The notes under the pieces were generated by a model. That model searched no databases and was not told the DNA's origin. It saw only the letters and a list, made by a program, of their open reading frames with translations. From Axinella damicornis (lineage: Eukaryota > Porifera > Demospongiae > Axinellida > Axinellidae), in NCBI GenBank assembly GCA_963931865.1, contig OZ007517.1, positions 2,546,164-2,610,163 of the forward strand: a DNA stretch of 64,000 nt. The letters run 5' to 3'. This document shows, one piece after another, positions 21,745 to 35,040 of this stretch. Numbering within the stretch: position 1 is the first letter of the stretch; each line of letters opens with the position of its first letter. Both the position numbers and the translations under genes were made by a program.

Positions 21745-21944
21745 CTGGGAGAAATGGAAATGAACAAACCAGTCATGCTCCCAAAATGGGATCACATTTT
21801 ATTACAACAATCAATGCAGAAGTACCAACAGAGGTCCACCTAGACCACACCCACGAGGCCAGGCACCATGAATGCATGCGCTCAGAGAAACATGGTATAG
21901 GCTTCAACAAAGGGATATAGGAAAGCAGCTAGCTACATTCCTGT

Positions 21945-21997
21945 TAGTTTGGTTCCCAGACTCTTCTGCGTTCAAGAAGGGGCTGGGAACCAAACTA
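21945..21997. mobile_element. 53-bp palindromic MITE, TAGTTTGGTTCCC ends
   Basis: It begins TAGTTTGGTTCCCAG and ends GGGAACCAAACTA. Flanks CATTCCTGT and CATTGCTGT form a 9-bp duplication with one change. It lies at the unit 1/unit 2 junction. Confidence 0.75.
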
Positions 21998-22147
21998 CAT
22001 TGCTGTGTACTGAGTTAACTTAACTGAAACAACACTGCCAGTGAGCGTGCTGAAACTGTGATATCTATGGGTGAAGTAACACTCAACTTCCCACGCATCG
22101 CAAAGCACCTGACAGCTCAACTCAAGTACACACTTTCGGTTAATAAC

Positions 22148-22227
22148 TGCGCATGCGTACTCCATGGATTACCGAGAGCCCCTCCCCCCAAAATTCCTTA
22201 CTGATTTACGTACAGTATGACTCAGCA
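22148..22227 (+). promoter_or_regulatory. Conserved proximal promoter of the unit 2 giant gene
   Basis: TGCGCATGCG is at 22148-22157 and TGACTCAGCA at 22218-22227, as in units 1 and 3. The TGACGTG site is not present here. Confidence 0.5.
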
Positions 22228-22311
22228 GTTTCTGTGTGTCAGGACTGTGTGTTCGTCAATCCTTTTGCAAAAACTGCACCTAAAACGCTAGCTGTGACTA
22301 ATAGAGCTATA

Positions 22312-25300
22312 ATGAATTCGTACCTAGAGCATGTCTACTTCGCCGACTGGGCATACGCCCCTCATGCAAGCCGGAATTTGAAGATCCGTAAAGCAAGCCG
22401 TGAAGGGGATGTTGAGACTCTTCGTTCAATGGTCCAACAGCACCCTAAACTAGCTAGTACTGAGCCGGACTTGTTACACCATGCCTGTATGTATGGTCAC
22501 CTCGATGTCGTGAAGCTGCTGATTAAGGAGCTACGTTGGAACCCACAGCGTAAGGCCGACAGTGTATCCATCAAGCTGGAACCCTACCAAGTCTTCACAA
22601 GGGATGACTGGAAGAAGAAAGATACTCCACTCCACGTTGCCTGCAGGTATGGTCATATAAAGATTGTAAGATACCTTACTGAAGAAGAACACTGTAGTCA
22701 AACCATTCTGAACATTACTACAGGAGAGAAACCCCTACACATTGCCTGTTACCATAGGGATCTTGAACTAGTGAAACTAGTCAGCAATTGTGATGTGAAC
22801 GCCAAAACAAAATGTAGGATTCATAATCCAGACGGACATGTACTGGCTGAAGAATGTGATACTCCCTTGCATATAGCCTGCAGATATGGCAACTTGGAGA
22901 TAGTGCGATATCTCCGTAAAGAAAAACATTGCAAGACAAACATTTGTAATGCTGCAGGTGAACTTCCACTGCACATTGCTTGTGGTACGTATCAAAGTTT
23001 AACTTCTTGGGCACAACTTCACTGCACTGTGACAAAATCACTTGACATTGTAAAACTAGTAAGTGATTGCAATGTAAACACACAAACGTGGCTGGACAAA
23101 GATACTCCCTTGCATATGGCCTGTAGACAGAACAACTTGAAAATAGCGAGATACCTCTGCAAAGAAAAACACTGTGACACAAACATTCCAAATGCTGCTG
23201 GTGAACTTCCACTGCACATTGCTTGTGATAGGTCACAGTCAGATCGACAAACTCTTGACATTGTGAAACTAGTAAGTGATTGCAATGTCAACACACAAAG
23301 ACGGCGAGACCAATCCACACCCTTGCACATAGCATGTCACCATATGCGGATTGACGTTGCCAAGTATCTTGTCTATGATAAACACTGTGATGTGCATGTT
23401 AAAGATCATAATGGAGAACAACCACTTCACATTGCATATCGACTCATTAAAGATCATGTGGAATTCTGGTATGAGGGTGTGGAACTTGTAGTGATGCTGA
23501 TCAATGAAGGTAGTGACACCAAGGTTTTGCTACACTTGCTACACTGGGCCTGCAGACACGGAGAACTCGATATAATTGTGAAACTTTTGGTTGAAAAGCA
23601 AGACTGGGACCCAATTGCTCAGTGCCGAGCTAGTAGTATGTCATGGGAACTTGAGAAGGGTGATACTCTTCTGCATGTTGCCTGCAGGTATGGCTATACA
23701 GTCCAAATAGTGAAGTACCTCACTGAACACTGTGATCCCACTGTGAGAAACAGGAGCGGAGAACTCCCTTTACATATTGCATGTACTCACAAGTCGCTTG
23801 AGATGGTGAAACTTGTTAGTAACTGTGACGTAAATGCCAAAACAAGTCATACAGGAAACACTCCATTACACATTGCCTGTGAAAGAAGAAATATAGAAAC
23901 CGTGAAGTATTTGGTTGAAGAAAGACATTGTGATACTACTGTGAGAAACAGTAATGGACAACTCCCTTTACATATTGCTTGTGCTGACAACTCACTTGAA
24001 GTTGTGAAACTTGTTAGTAAGTTTGGCAGGTCACAGTCAGATAAACAAACTCTTAGAATTACAAAAATTTATGTAAATGCACAAACATGGCGAGACAAAT
24101 CCACACCCTTACACATAGCATGTCGCCATATGCAGCTTGACATTGCCAAGTATCTTGTTGACGTCAAACACTGTGATGTGAACGTTAAAGATCATAGTGG
24201 AGAACAACCACTTGACATTGCATATAGACTCATTAAAGAAGTGAAACTCAGGTACGAGGGTGTGGAACTTGTGCTTTTGCTGATCAATGAAGGTAGTGAC
24301 ACAAAGGTTTTGCCAGATTTGCTACACTGGGCCTGCAGACACGGGGAACTTGATATTGTGAAACTGTTGGTTGAAGAGCAAGACTGGGACCCTAATGTTC
24401 ATTGCCAAGCTATAAGTATGTCCTGTGGATGTGAGTTCCAGAAGGGTGATACTCTTCTGCATGTTGCCTGCAAGTATGCATGTTGCTATACTGTCAAAAT
24501 AGTGAAGTACCTCACTGAACACTGTGATCCCACTGTGAGGAACAGTAATGGAGAACTTCCTTTGCACCTTGCGTGTGCTTACAAACCACTTGAAGTGATG
24601 AAACTTGTTAGTAACTGTGACGTAAATGCCAAAACAAGTCATACAGGAAACACTCCATTGCACATAGCCTGCAAAAGAGGGAGTGCAGAAATTGTGAAGT
24701 ACCTGGTTGAAGAAAGACGTTGTGATACTACTGTGAGAAACGGTAATGGAGAACTCCCTTTACATATTGCATGTACTCACAAGTCGCTTGTGGTAGTGAA
24801 ACTTGTTAGCAAATGTGACCTAAATGCCAAAACACATCATACAGGAAACACTCCATTGCACATAGCCTGTGAAAGAAGAAATATAGAAACAGTGAAGTAT
24901 CTGGTTGAAGAAAGACATTGTGATACTACTGTGAGAAACGGTAATGGAGAACTCCCTTTACATATTGCATGTACTCACAAGTCGCTTGAGGTGGTGAAAC
25001 TTGTTAGCAAATGTGACCTAAATGCCAAAACACATCATACAGGAAACACTCCATTGCACATAGCCTGTGAAAGAAGAAATATAGAAACAGTGAAGTATCT
25101 GGTTGAAGAAAGACATTGTGATACTACTGTGAGAAACGGTAATGGAGAACTCCCTTTACATATTGCATGTACTCACAAGTCACTTGAGGTGGTGAAACTT
25201 GTTAGCAACTGTGATGTAAATGCCAAAACAAGTCATACAGGAAACACTCCATTGCACATAGCCTGTGAAAGAAGAACTATAGAAACCGTGAAGTACCTGG

Positions 25301-28300
25301 TTGAAACAAGATGTTGTGATACTACTGTGAGAAACAGTAATGGACAACTCCCTTTACATATTGCTTGTGCTGACGACTCACTTGAAGTTGTGAAACTTGT
25401 TAGTAAGTTTGGTAGGTCACAGTCAGATAAACAAACTAGTCTCTTGGAATTACAAATGTCAACACACAAACATGGTTTGAGAAATCCACACCCTTGCACA
25501 TAGCATGTCACCATATGCAGATTGACGTTGCCAAGTATCTTGTTGATGTTGAACACTGTGATCTGAATGTTAAAGATCATAATGGAGAACAACCGCTTCA
25601 CATTGCATATAGACTCATCAAAGATGTGAAACACAGGAAAGATGGTGTAAAACTTGTGCTTTTGCTGATCAATGAAGGTAGTGACACAAAGGTTTTGCCA
25701 GACTTGCTACACTGGGCCTGCAGACACGGGGAACTTGATATTGTGAAACTGTTGGTTGAAAAGCAAGACTGGGACCCAAATGCTCAGTGCCAAGCTAAAA
25801 GTATGTCCTATGGATGGGAACTTGAGAAGGGTGATACTCTTCTGCATGCTGCCTGCAGGTATGGCTATATGTATACTGTCAAAATAGTGAAGTACCTCAC
25901 TGAACACTGTGATCCCACTGTGAGGAACAGTAATGGCGAACTTCCTTTGCACCTTGCGTGTGCTTACAAACCACTTGAAGTGGTGAAACGTGTTAGTAAC
26001 TGTGACGTAAATGCCAAAACAAGTCATACAGGAAACACTCCATTACACATTGCCTGTGAAAGAAGAAATATAGAAACCGTGAAGTATTTGGTTGAAGAAA
26101 GACACTGTGATACTACTGTGAGAAACAGTAATGGACAACTCCCTTTACATATTGCATGTGCTGACGACTCACTTGAAATGGTGAAACTTGTTAGTAAGTT
26201 TGGTAGGTCACAGTCAGATAAACAAACTCTTGGAATTACAAATGTCAACACACAAACATGGTTTGAGAAATCCACACCCTTGCACATAGCATGTCGCCAT
26301 ATGCAGATTGACGTTGCCAAGTATCTTGTTGATGTTAAACAATGTGATCTGAATGTTAAAGATCATAATGGAGAACAACCGCTTCACATTGCGTATAGAC
26401 TCATCAAAGATGTGAAACACAGGAAAGATGGTGTAAAACTTGTGCTTTTGCTGATCAATGAAGGTAGTGACACAATGATTATGCCAGACTTGCTACACTG
26501 GGCCTGCAGACACGGGGAACTTGATATTGTGAAACTGTTGGTTGAAGAGCGTCACTGTGACCCTAATGCTCAGTGCCAAGCTAAAAGTATGTCCTATGGA
26601 TGGGAACTTGAGAAGGGTGATACTCTTCTGCACGCTGCCTGCAGGTATTGCTATGCGGTCAAAATAATGAAGTACCTCACTGAACACTGTGATCCCACGG
26701 TGAGGAACAGCGATGGAGATCTCCCTTTACACCTTGCGTGTGCTTACAAATCACTTGAAGTTGTGAAACGAGTTAGTAACTGTGACGTAAATGCCAAAAC
26801 GAGTCATACAGGAAACACTCCATTGCACATAGCCTGTGAAAGAGGGAGTGCAGAAATTGTGAAGTACCTGGTTGAAACAAGGCATTGTAATACTACTGTG
26901 AGAAATAGTAATGGAGAACTCCCTTTACATATTTCATGTACTCACGATTCACTTGAAGTTGTGAAACGTGTTAGTAACTGTGACGTAAATGCCAAAACAA
27001 GTCATACAGGAAACACTCCATTGCACATAGCCTGTGAAAGAGGGAGTGCAGAAATTGTGAAGTACCTTGTTGAAGAAAGACATTGTGATACTACTGTGAG
27101 AAACAGGAACGGAGAACTCCCTTTACATATTGCATGTACTCACAAGTTGCTTGAGATGGTGAAACTTGTTAGTGACTGTGATGTAAATGCCAAAACACGT
27201 CATACAGGAAACACTCCATTGCACATTGCTTACCAATATGGAGAAAAAAACATTATTATATTCCTTGTTGAAGTGAGATTTTGTGATCTAACTATTAGGA
27301 ACAATGATGGGTTGCTGCCAGCTGACAATGGTGAGGAAATGCAGCTGCTGCAGAAAAGGCAGTTAATGCAGCAGGAAAAGTACCAACAAAGTCATAACAT
27401 TAAAGATTACCAAGCAGCATTGAAGAAAAGAGGAGCTCTTCCAATAAGACTTTTGAAACTGCTGATCAGTGGGCCACCTCGTGTCGGGAAAAGTTCCTTG
27501 AAGTGGCGACTAGTTGGAAAGAGGATTGAGATTAAATTCTCACCATCAACTGGTGTTGCAGATGCACCAATTAAAGTTACAATCAAAGGACTTGGACAGT
27601 CCATAGCCAAAGCATGTGGTTCGCAGTGGTCACAGTTGAGTGTTGATGAACGAGCAGCAGCTATACTCGTACCACTTCTCAATAGTACTGTCGAAATAAT
27701 TGCAAGTGAACGAGATGAACACCAGGTTGTTGGTTCTGAAAAAAGTGAAACTCAAACTGAACAGAAACAAGAAGGTTTCGTAATGTACAGTACAACTAGC
27801 CTAGAATCACTCAATGAATCGACACATCCTGACACTGCTCAACAATGTTTGCTTGAATCGCTTCACAGAGCTAAGTGTGCTGAAGATCATGATATTGTAG
27901 CTTCAAATCAAAGTGCTGCCAGTCAGTCGAATATCTTTCAAAGTGTCAGTGAGTCATCTCATAACCTTGTGTCCACATGTACATCCCATGATGTAGGCAG
28001 TACATATTCAGATATTTTGCTAACATCTGAAAGCCTTTGTCAAGCAGTAAAATTTGTAGCAACAAATGTCACAGTAGTTAACAGAGAACCTGTGACCCCA
28101 AACGAGCTATCAAGAAGTCCATCCCAGATCTTGGATGTAGAACCAACCCCCAAGAATGTTGCTGAACAAACTTCAATGTTCTCCTCTATTCATGACACTC
28201 CGCACCCTGACAACATCGAAACTGCTACAGAGCTATCAGGATCAGATTCAAAAGATAGTTCTGTGTCACAGACTTTATCCTTATCAGTACATACCACTAA

Positions 28301-31300
28301 CAGTACCACTACCAGTACTGCTCCCCCTACCAGTACTGCTCCCACTACCAGTACTGCTCCCACTACCAGTACTGCTCCCACTGCCAGTACTGCTCCCACT
28401 GCCAGTACTGCTCCCACTACCAGTACCGCTCCCACTACCAGTACCGCTCCCACTACCAGTACCGCTCCCACTACCAGTACTGCTCCCACTGCCAGTACTG
28501 CTCCCACTGCCAGTACTGCTCCCACTGCCAGTACTGCTCCCACTACCAGCACCGCTCCCACTGCCAGTACCGCTCCCACTACCAGTACCGCTCCCACTAC
28601 CAGTACCGCTCCCACTACCAGTACCGCTCCCACTACCAGTACTGCTCCCACTAACAGTACTGCTCCCACTACCAGTACTGCTCCCACTACCAGTACCGCT
28701 CCCACTACCAGTACCGCTCCCACTACCAGTACCGCTCCCACTACCAGTACCGCTCCCACTACCAGTACCGCTCCCACTACCAGTACCGCTCCCACTACCA
28801 GTACCGCTCCCACTACCAGTACCGCTCCCACTACCAGTACCGCTCCCACTACCAGTACCGCTCCCACTACCAGTACCGCTCCCACTACCAGTAGCGCTCC
28901 CACTACCAGTACTGCTCCCACTACCAGTACCACTGCCGAGGAACCTTGGAGCACATACCCAGGATTTAAAGATTTAGGAGGTTTAGTTAGTATGCAACTT
29001 CTTCAGGAAGGTGATGAGGAAAAGCTGAAAGAATTGCTGGTGAATACTACAACAATACATATTGTGGATACTGGTGGCCAGCCAGAGTTTCACGAAATCC
29101 TGCCTGCATTAGTGACAGGCCCTGCAGTCAATCTTATTCTCTTCAAACTGAATGAGGGCCTGCAAGAACGGTACATAGTTGAGTATCTTAGTCGTGATGG
29201 TAAGTCATCAGAACCATATGTAACATCCTACACCAATGAAGACGTGATTTTCCAGACGCTCTCAACCATTGCTTGTTTTTCACACCATGAGTCTGAGTCC
29301 ATTGGGGCCAGCTGTGTGAATGCAGTTGATCAGGAAGCAGTGGCTGTTCTCGTAGGGACACACATGGACCAGATATCCCAAGAAAAGGAAACTCGAGAAA
29401 AGAAAATCCAGGAAGTGGATGAATCACTCAGTGACAAAATCCGAAAGACTGAATTCTACACTGATGATCTGATCAAGTTCTTTAATCCAGGCTCCGAGCA
29501 AATGATTGTTCCAGTTGATAACACAGAAATGTGCGAGGACAAAGCTGGCATAACTGCCTTGCGTGAGATGCTGAATAAGATCTTCCTTGAAAGATTTGAT
29601 GAGGTTTATGTGCCTCCTACTTGGCTAGTATTTGACCTTGTTCTTCGAAAGTCTGGGGCCAAAACTCTCAATATCCATAAATGTCTCAAAATTGCCAAAC
29701 TCTGTGGTATTGAGTCGGAGGAAGAGTTTGAAGAAGCTTTGTGGTACCTCCACCATCAAGCGGGAGTGCTTATGCACTTTCCTGAAGTCCCTGCTGTCAA
29801 AGACGTAGTTATAATCGAATTACAACTGCTGTTTGACCGCATCACTGATGTAATGGTTAACACCTTCACTGCAGAGAGAACAAGTCCATTTGAAAATCAA
29901 CTATTCAAGTATAAGGGCCAGTTTCTACCCAAAAGAGTGAGATCCAAATCACGAAAGAAGCAAGACCCACTTGCCCTTGACAAGCTTGTTAAGCTACTGG
30001 AATACTTGCACATTGTTGCTCACATGGTTGACCACTCTGACCCATCCGGGAAGAAGAACGCCTACTTCATGCCTTGTGTTTTGCAATCCGCAGAATTAGG
30101 AGTGGTCTTTCACAATCCTGATGCCAGTCCTGATCAGCCTGCCCCACTTCTGATTCGATTCCATTGTGGGTTTTGCCCTGTAGGTATCTTCTGTGCACTA
30201 GTGGTGTACCTGCTTTCTGAACCAGAAGTAAAATGGGAACTTTCCGAGGGTGAAACACTGTACAGAAACATGATTACCTTCACAGTAGGAAAGGCATATG
30301 ACAAAGTCACTCTCATAGCTAGAGCAACATACTATGAGATCTGGCTTCAAAGACAGATGAACACTGATGCTCTTACACCTTTGCATGAAATATGCAACAA
30401 TGTCCGAAATCAACTGCATGCTGCCATCCAAGCTGTATCAGACACTTTGCACTACTCCTACCGAAGCAGCCATCATGTTGGGTTTTACTGCCCTCAAACG
30501 GCCTGCTGCGTTAGCCACATGGCCCCCCGCAATCACATCACAGTCTGTTTCCATGACAACCCATCGCATATGAAATGTCTTGTATCTCACACGCCCTCCC
30601 CCTTGCCTCCCATGTGTGCAGTTTGGTATGGAAGGGAAGCTGACTTAGCTTCTCTATCTGATGTGGATGAATCTGAGGGTGCTAAGCCCATACAACAGTA
30701 TCAAACTGCAGAATTGCGCAAACTTCCTGTAGACCAATACTGTCTGAAACCCTCTGACATTGCTACTTTGGAAAGAGAAATTCGTAGTGTGTGCAAGTGG
30801 TTTGAGTTGGGACTTGAATTGGGTCTCAGTTTCTCAACTCTTGAGAAGATCAAGCTAAAACATCGGGAAAAGACCAGCAAATGTCTACATGACATGCTGT
30901 GTAGTTGGCTAACAGAAAAGGACAATGTCAAAGCAAAGGGAGGAGCAAACTGGGAGACTCTTGTAAATGCTTTGAAATCCTCAAAAGTTGAAGAGCGTAA
31001 ACTCGCCGCTCAAGTTTCTAGAAACCACCGCAAAAAGGTACGCCTTGCAAGCACTCAAAGACCTTCAGCCTCCCCCTCCTTACACACCCGTATACATCCC
31101 AAGCTTAAGGCATCCCCTCCCCCCACCTTAGCTGATCAATCTCCACATCAACAGCAGCGAGTGAAGAAGTCCCCCTTGCTGTCTAGTAGCAGGCAAACAC
31201 AGAAGTGTACTCAAAATCAAAGGGGCAGGACCCCTTCACAAATGAGTGGTCAAATTCCTAAACACCCACACGTCCAGCAAACTGCTCCACAGCAAGGTAT

Positions 31301-31737
31301 GTCCTCACTGAATTAGATTGCTCTGTCTCCTCTAGCTACATGTACGTACAGTGCTAGCTAATGCTTTCCTGTATGTTGGGCCATTTTTTCAATACTAAAC
31401 TGAACTCTGTCCTTTAGGTGGTCCTACCCTGATCGAATGTATCCGATTCCGAGGAAGAGAGAAAAGGATTAACCTTCCCCAGGAGATAGGGATAAAGTAC
31501 TACCAGTTTGGCGTCCTATTGCTGGAAGATGCTACTGGAGCAAGGGTGCAAGCTATTGCTCACAAACACTCAAATGATGCCGAGCAGATTAACCTCATGA
31601 TTTTGCAAGAGTGGGTTGGTGGTCGTGGTGCAAAGCCGGTGAACTGGCAAACACTAGTTGAAGTTCTGAAGGACATCGGATTGACAGTACTAGCTGGTGA
31701 CATTGCAGTCGTAGAGTGCCCAGGCCAGGCGAACTGA
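22312..31737 (+). CDS. ANK-Roc-COR-Death-Death protein, copy 2, broken by a 5-bp insertion
   Basis: The start is ATG 22312 (MNSYLEHV), the Met shared with the other copies. The frame runs to 25503. A 5-bp insertion (AGTCT, ~25438-25442) relative to the sister repeats at 26220 and 44105 shifts it. The correct frame resumes and is open to 31296, then a 121-bp phase-1 intron (31297-31417) leads to exon 31418-31737. Order: more than 30 ankyrin repeats, P-loop GPPRVGKSS (~27470), a Ser/Thr insert with ~35 TSTAPT hexapeptides, DTGGQPEF, THMD, COR, Death, and the second Death-like domain. The 1,900 open codons after the break argue for a very recent lesion, an assembly error, or maintenance by gene conversion. 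As it stands it would give a 1064-residue ankyrin-only protein. Confidence 0.75.
25438..25442 (+). other. Frame-breaking 5-bp insertion
   Basis: CAAACTAGTCTCTTGG replaces CAAACTCTTGG of the paralogous repeats. It shifts frame by +2 and leads to a stop at 25501-25503. Confidence 0.85.
25674..27027 (+). repeat. Gene-conversion tract shared with 43558-44911
   Basis: It aligns without indels at a constant offset of 17,884 bp. By eye it is almost identical; I noticed one substitution (CTGCAG versus CTCCAG). Flanking repeats are clearly more diverged. Confidence 0.8.
28300..28935 (+). repeat. 18-bp coding minisatellite, (TSTAPT)n
   Basis: About 35 tandem copies of ACCAGTACCGCTCCCACT encode Thr-Ser-Thr-Ala-Pro-Thr with T/A/N variation at one position. 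It sits between the P-loop and the G3 motif of the Roc domain. Copies 1 and 3 lack it and have only a short Thr-rich stretch there. Confidence 0.95.
31297..31417 (+). other. Last coding intron of copy 2; retention gives an immediate stop
   Basis: The donor is AAG|GTATGT and the acceptor is TTTAG|GTGG, phase 1. Read-through adds GMSSLN and stops. Confidence 0.8.
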
Positions 31738-31743
31738 CCCAGG

Positions 31744-32022
31744 TAAAATATTCTACCTTGCATTTGGCCATTGTCACTCTACACACAGCTTTGCGGAGGC
31801 CCATCTGTCATTTTGTACAACGGATATATACACTTGAATGTAAAGATTTATGCAATTTGCATGATGCCTTAATCTTGAAATTTGCAGTGCAAACGGTACT
31901 TTACTATTGCATTCTCTTTCTTAAATTTTCACAGGAAGCATTCACAGTTGAATCGACACTCTCGCATCTTCAACATATACCACACACTTTATTGTTACAT
32001 GGATAGAATTGAATTGCGGAAA
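31744..32022 (+). other. Probable 3'-UTR intron and conserved 3' exon of copy 2
   Basis: CAG|GTAAAA follows the stop. The acceptor TTTTCACAG precedes the exon-like block 31935-32022, which ends at GTGAGTAA. Confidence 0.5.
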
Positions 32023-32279
32023 GTGAGTAACTTCATAAGTAATTGCTGTAAATTTATGTCTTGCGTACTATTTTGGGGTGCAATTTCAAGAGACTGGACA
32101 CTGCATGTACTGCTGCCATGGACACGATAAACTCTCAAGTCTCCAGTTGGACCTCCTGTGAAAAAATTCAACCTTGTAGCTTTTATTTTGAACCCTACCT
32201 AAGCAGCAATATTCCAATCCAACATCTGTATCACTTTGAACGCATCTCGGCCCCTGCAATCTCAGCTGTGTCTAACACT

Positions 32280-33030
32280 GCACTCAACTGTTCTGCTGTA
32301 AAGTCACATGACTACCCGCAGCCGCAATGCAGTCTGTTCCTATGAGGCTATGAAAACCCTCCATGAAATGCCTGATACCTTCCAAGCCTCCCTTTGGACT
32401 CCCGTGTGTACAGTGTGGTACTAACAGTGGAAGGGACACTGTCTCGTGCAGCAGTGTACGAAGACCATTGCTCTTGCAAACATAGAAAGAGAAGCTTTCA
32501 GTGTTTGTAAGCGGTTTAGTTTGGACTTGAATTGGGTCTCAGTTCCTAACCAAAATGTCAGAATATCACAACCAATGTACAAACAAATGCCTATGTGACA
32601 GTTACTTGAAACCACGACAGAAGCACTCTGAAGCCTTCCACTGTGGCCACACCCACCTACGTCCCAAATGAATCCCTGTCTCTATGTTACCTGATTCAGT
32701 TCATCAGTTTACAGCAACAGCGGCAGTTATGTACTGGCTAAAAGCAAGACCAAAGGCCCTGGGGTAGGGCTACTTCACAAATGAATCTTCTGTTCCCCAA
32801 CAAACTATGTAACATCAAGGTATGTCAATTGTCGTCATAGATTGCTCTGTCATAATTCACTTGGACATGTTGGCCCTGTATTACAACAGTATCACATCCT
32901 GAACTGTACTGAACCCTACCTATTAGGTGGCCCTACCCTGATTACAAGTCCATGGATCCGAAGACGCTACTGGAGCAAGTGTCCCAAGAGGAAGCATACA
33001 AACTGAAGAGGCCAGCTGCAAGTAAGTTGC
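32280..33030 (+). pseudogene. Decayed C-terminal copy of the giant gene, unit 2 (first remnant)
   Basis: It contains LANIEREAFSVCKRF and DLNWVS (first Death domain) near 32470-32540 and the Gln/Pro linker near 32700-32820. The last-exon start GGTGGCCCTACCCTGAT is at 32927. There are multiple breaks. Confidence 0.75.
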
Positions 33031-35040
33031 AGCTGTTGGGTACCCTACAGGGCGGACAGTATGTATATCAAATTGGTTGTTTTGACTACAGAGTGGTTGC
33101 CATAGTTGCAAAGAGAGTGGTTTAATCAGAGTGGTTGCCATGGTTGCAAAAGAGACTTGTTTATATAGACTACAAGAAGCTACAGGAAGCTGGCCCAGAT
33201 AATTGCTTACAACTGTAATTGAAAATTTGGGCTCTGGAGTCGTGGCGCAATGGTACTTTTCTGTTTCACTGAAAGTATATTTTTCTTGGCACAGGAGGCA
33301 TTCACAGCTGAATCAGCACTTCACTGCGTATAACACTATACACAACCACCTCACATAATATCGTTGCTACGTACATCGGTACCATTCCAATGTAAGCTTC
33401 TCATGTAAATGGAGAAAGTCTAAAACATACTGTTGATTTGGGCATCAAATTGAATGTGATCGACTCTCAAGTCTGCTGCTTCATGGAAGCGTCAAAGTTG
33501 AATCTCCTGCAAAGTCTTCCAACCCAGCATGCAAACACCAGTTATTGGATATCACCATCACACTGTGGACTTATCTCCCTCACTTCATCTGATTCCGGAA
33601 TGACATTTCAATAATTTTTCCTTTAATGCTATAGTTGTTGGAAGATATCCGTATCACTGGATACATCTCCCTCACTTCATCTGATTCTGGAAATACCAGT
33701 GTGCATGATTATTGGTATCACTATGCCATGGCCCATGGGTGACTCAAGAATATGAATCTGATGCAAGAAGCATCCCATGGGGATATGTTAATGGTTTCTA
33801 AGGAAAGTGTGAGTGATACTGCTTTCATGCATAAACACACAGCCAGTTGATATTGACTTTGCAAATTCTTACCCATTATTCCTATTGCCCATGTGAACTC
33901 GTTTCATCTTGGAACACTGATCTAATTGTTATCAATGGCTGCAGCCGTACATGTGCATCAAACTGGATAGTTTCAGTTGACCACAACCCTCAAAGCCCAC
34001 TGATCTTGCATGCAAACTTGGAAGAGAAGTTTAGCATCCACAAGACAGGCTCTGGTGTCATGAACTCATTCAGAGACGCAGTTGACTCTTGTCTCCTGCA
34101 AAAATGATTACCAGCTTTGAGACACTGCCCACATACCAAATGACATTTTTTTAATGCTATAGTTGTTGGAAGATATCCATATCACTGGATACATCTCATC
34201 TGATCCCGGAAATACCAGTGTGCATGATTATTGGTATCACTATACCATGGGTGACTCAAGAATAAGGATCTGATGTCATGAGTGCAGCCCATGGGGATAT
34301 ATATTAATGGTTTCTAAGGAAAGTGTGAGTGATACTGCTTTCATGGATGAGTACAAAACCAGTTTATGCCAACCTTGTGAACTCTTATCATTCCCATTTT
34401 TTGAACCACGTATACCACTATACACAATCATGGGTACAAATGCAGTTGAACTTCTCGTCTAAGAAGGAAAGCAGTTAATTTGGAGATTGCTCTAGTGCCG
34501 TGAATGTGATTGACTCTCAAGTCTGCTTCAAGGAAGTATTGAACTTGTATCTCCTGCAAAGATGATAACCAACCTTTCGAATTTGCCTACACTGCAACAA
34601 TATCAATCCAACATGCAAATCCCAGTTATTGGATATCACTGTGGATGTATATCTACCTCACCTCATCTGATCCCGGAAATACCAGTGTGCATGATTATTG
34701 GTATCACTATGCCATGCATGACTGACTCAAGAATAAGAATCTGATGTCATGAGTGCAGCCCATGGGGATATGATAATAGTTTCAGTGATACTGCTTTCAT
34801 GCATAAAAAATGTGCAAACATTAAGCCAGATCTTGCAAATTCTTACCCTTCATCAAACCTTTGATTCCTGTTGCCAATCTGAACCCATTTTGCACTGGAA
34901 CACTGACCTAACTGTTATCACCTTCACAGAAGAATGAACTACTAAAGTTGAAGGCGGTTTCTACACGAAGGATCGAGTGACCATCCTTAGTATATGTGCG
35001 CATTGGTGCTCATAGCATGTGACCACTACCCGGGATAAAG
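33031..35040. repeat. Decayed repeat modules, unit 2
   Basis: It holds a 3' exon copy at 33300 and several copies of the module with CCAGTGTGCATGATTATTGG and GAATCTGATGTCATGAGTGCAGCC, ending near 33830, 34345 and 34800. No intact gene is seen. Confidence 0.6.

Larger units (their letters stand above)
4500..21930 (+). repeat. Tandem segmental duplication, unit 1
   Basis: Unit 1 matches units 2 and 3 from the TGCGCATGCG promoter site through the giant ANK-Roc-COR-Death gene, its decayed tail, the 61-bp MITE at 17630 and the DYNC2LI1 3' exon copies. It runs on to the PB1 gene copy and the intronic sequence at 21.9 kb, which corresponds to ~58.0 kb in unit 3. Unit-specific insertions are a ~0.9 kb block at 13.47-14.37 kb and a Helitron at 17916. 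Confidence 0.85.

Noticed and set aside
25380..25500. An intron that would repair the copy 2 frameshift, using AGTAAGT near 25401 as donor
   Set aside because: The same AGTAAGT occurs in uninterrupted coding repeats at 24020 and 26195, and no acceptor within range restores the frame without deleting conserved residues.
28156..28977. 273-residue plus-strand frame of Leu-Pro-Val repeats and a 254-residue minus-strand Val-Gly-Ala repeat frame
   Set aside because: They are alternate readings of the 18-bp TSTAPT minisatellite. Any stop-free 18-bp unit is open in several frames. The TSTAPT frame is the one continuous with the giant gene.
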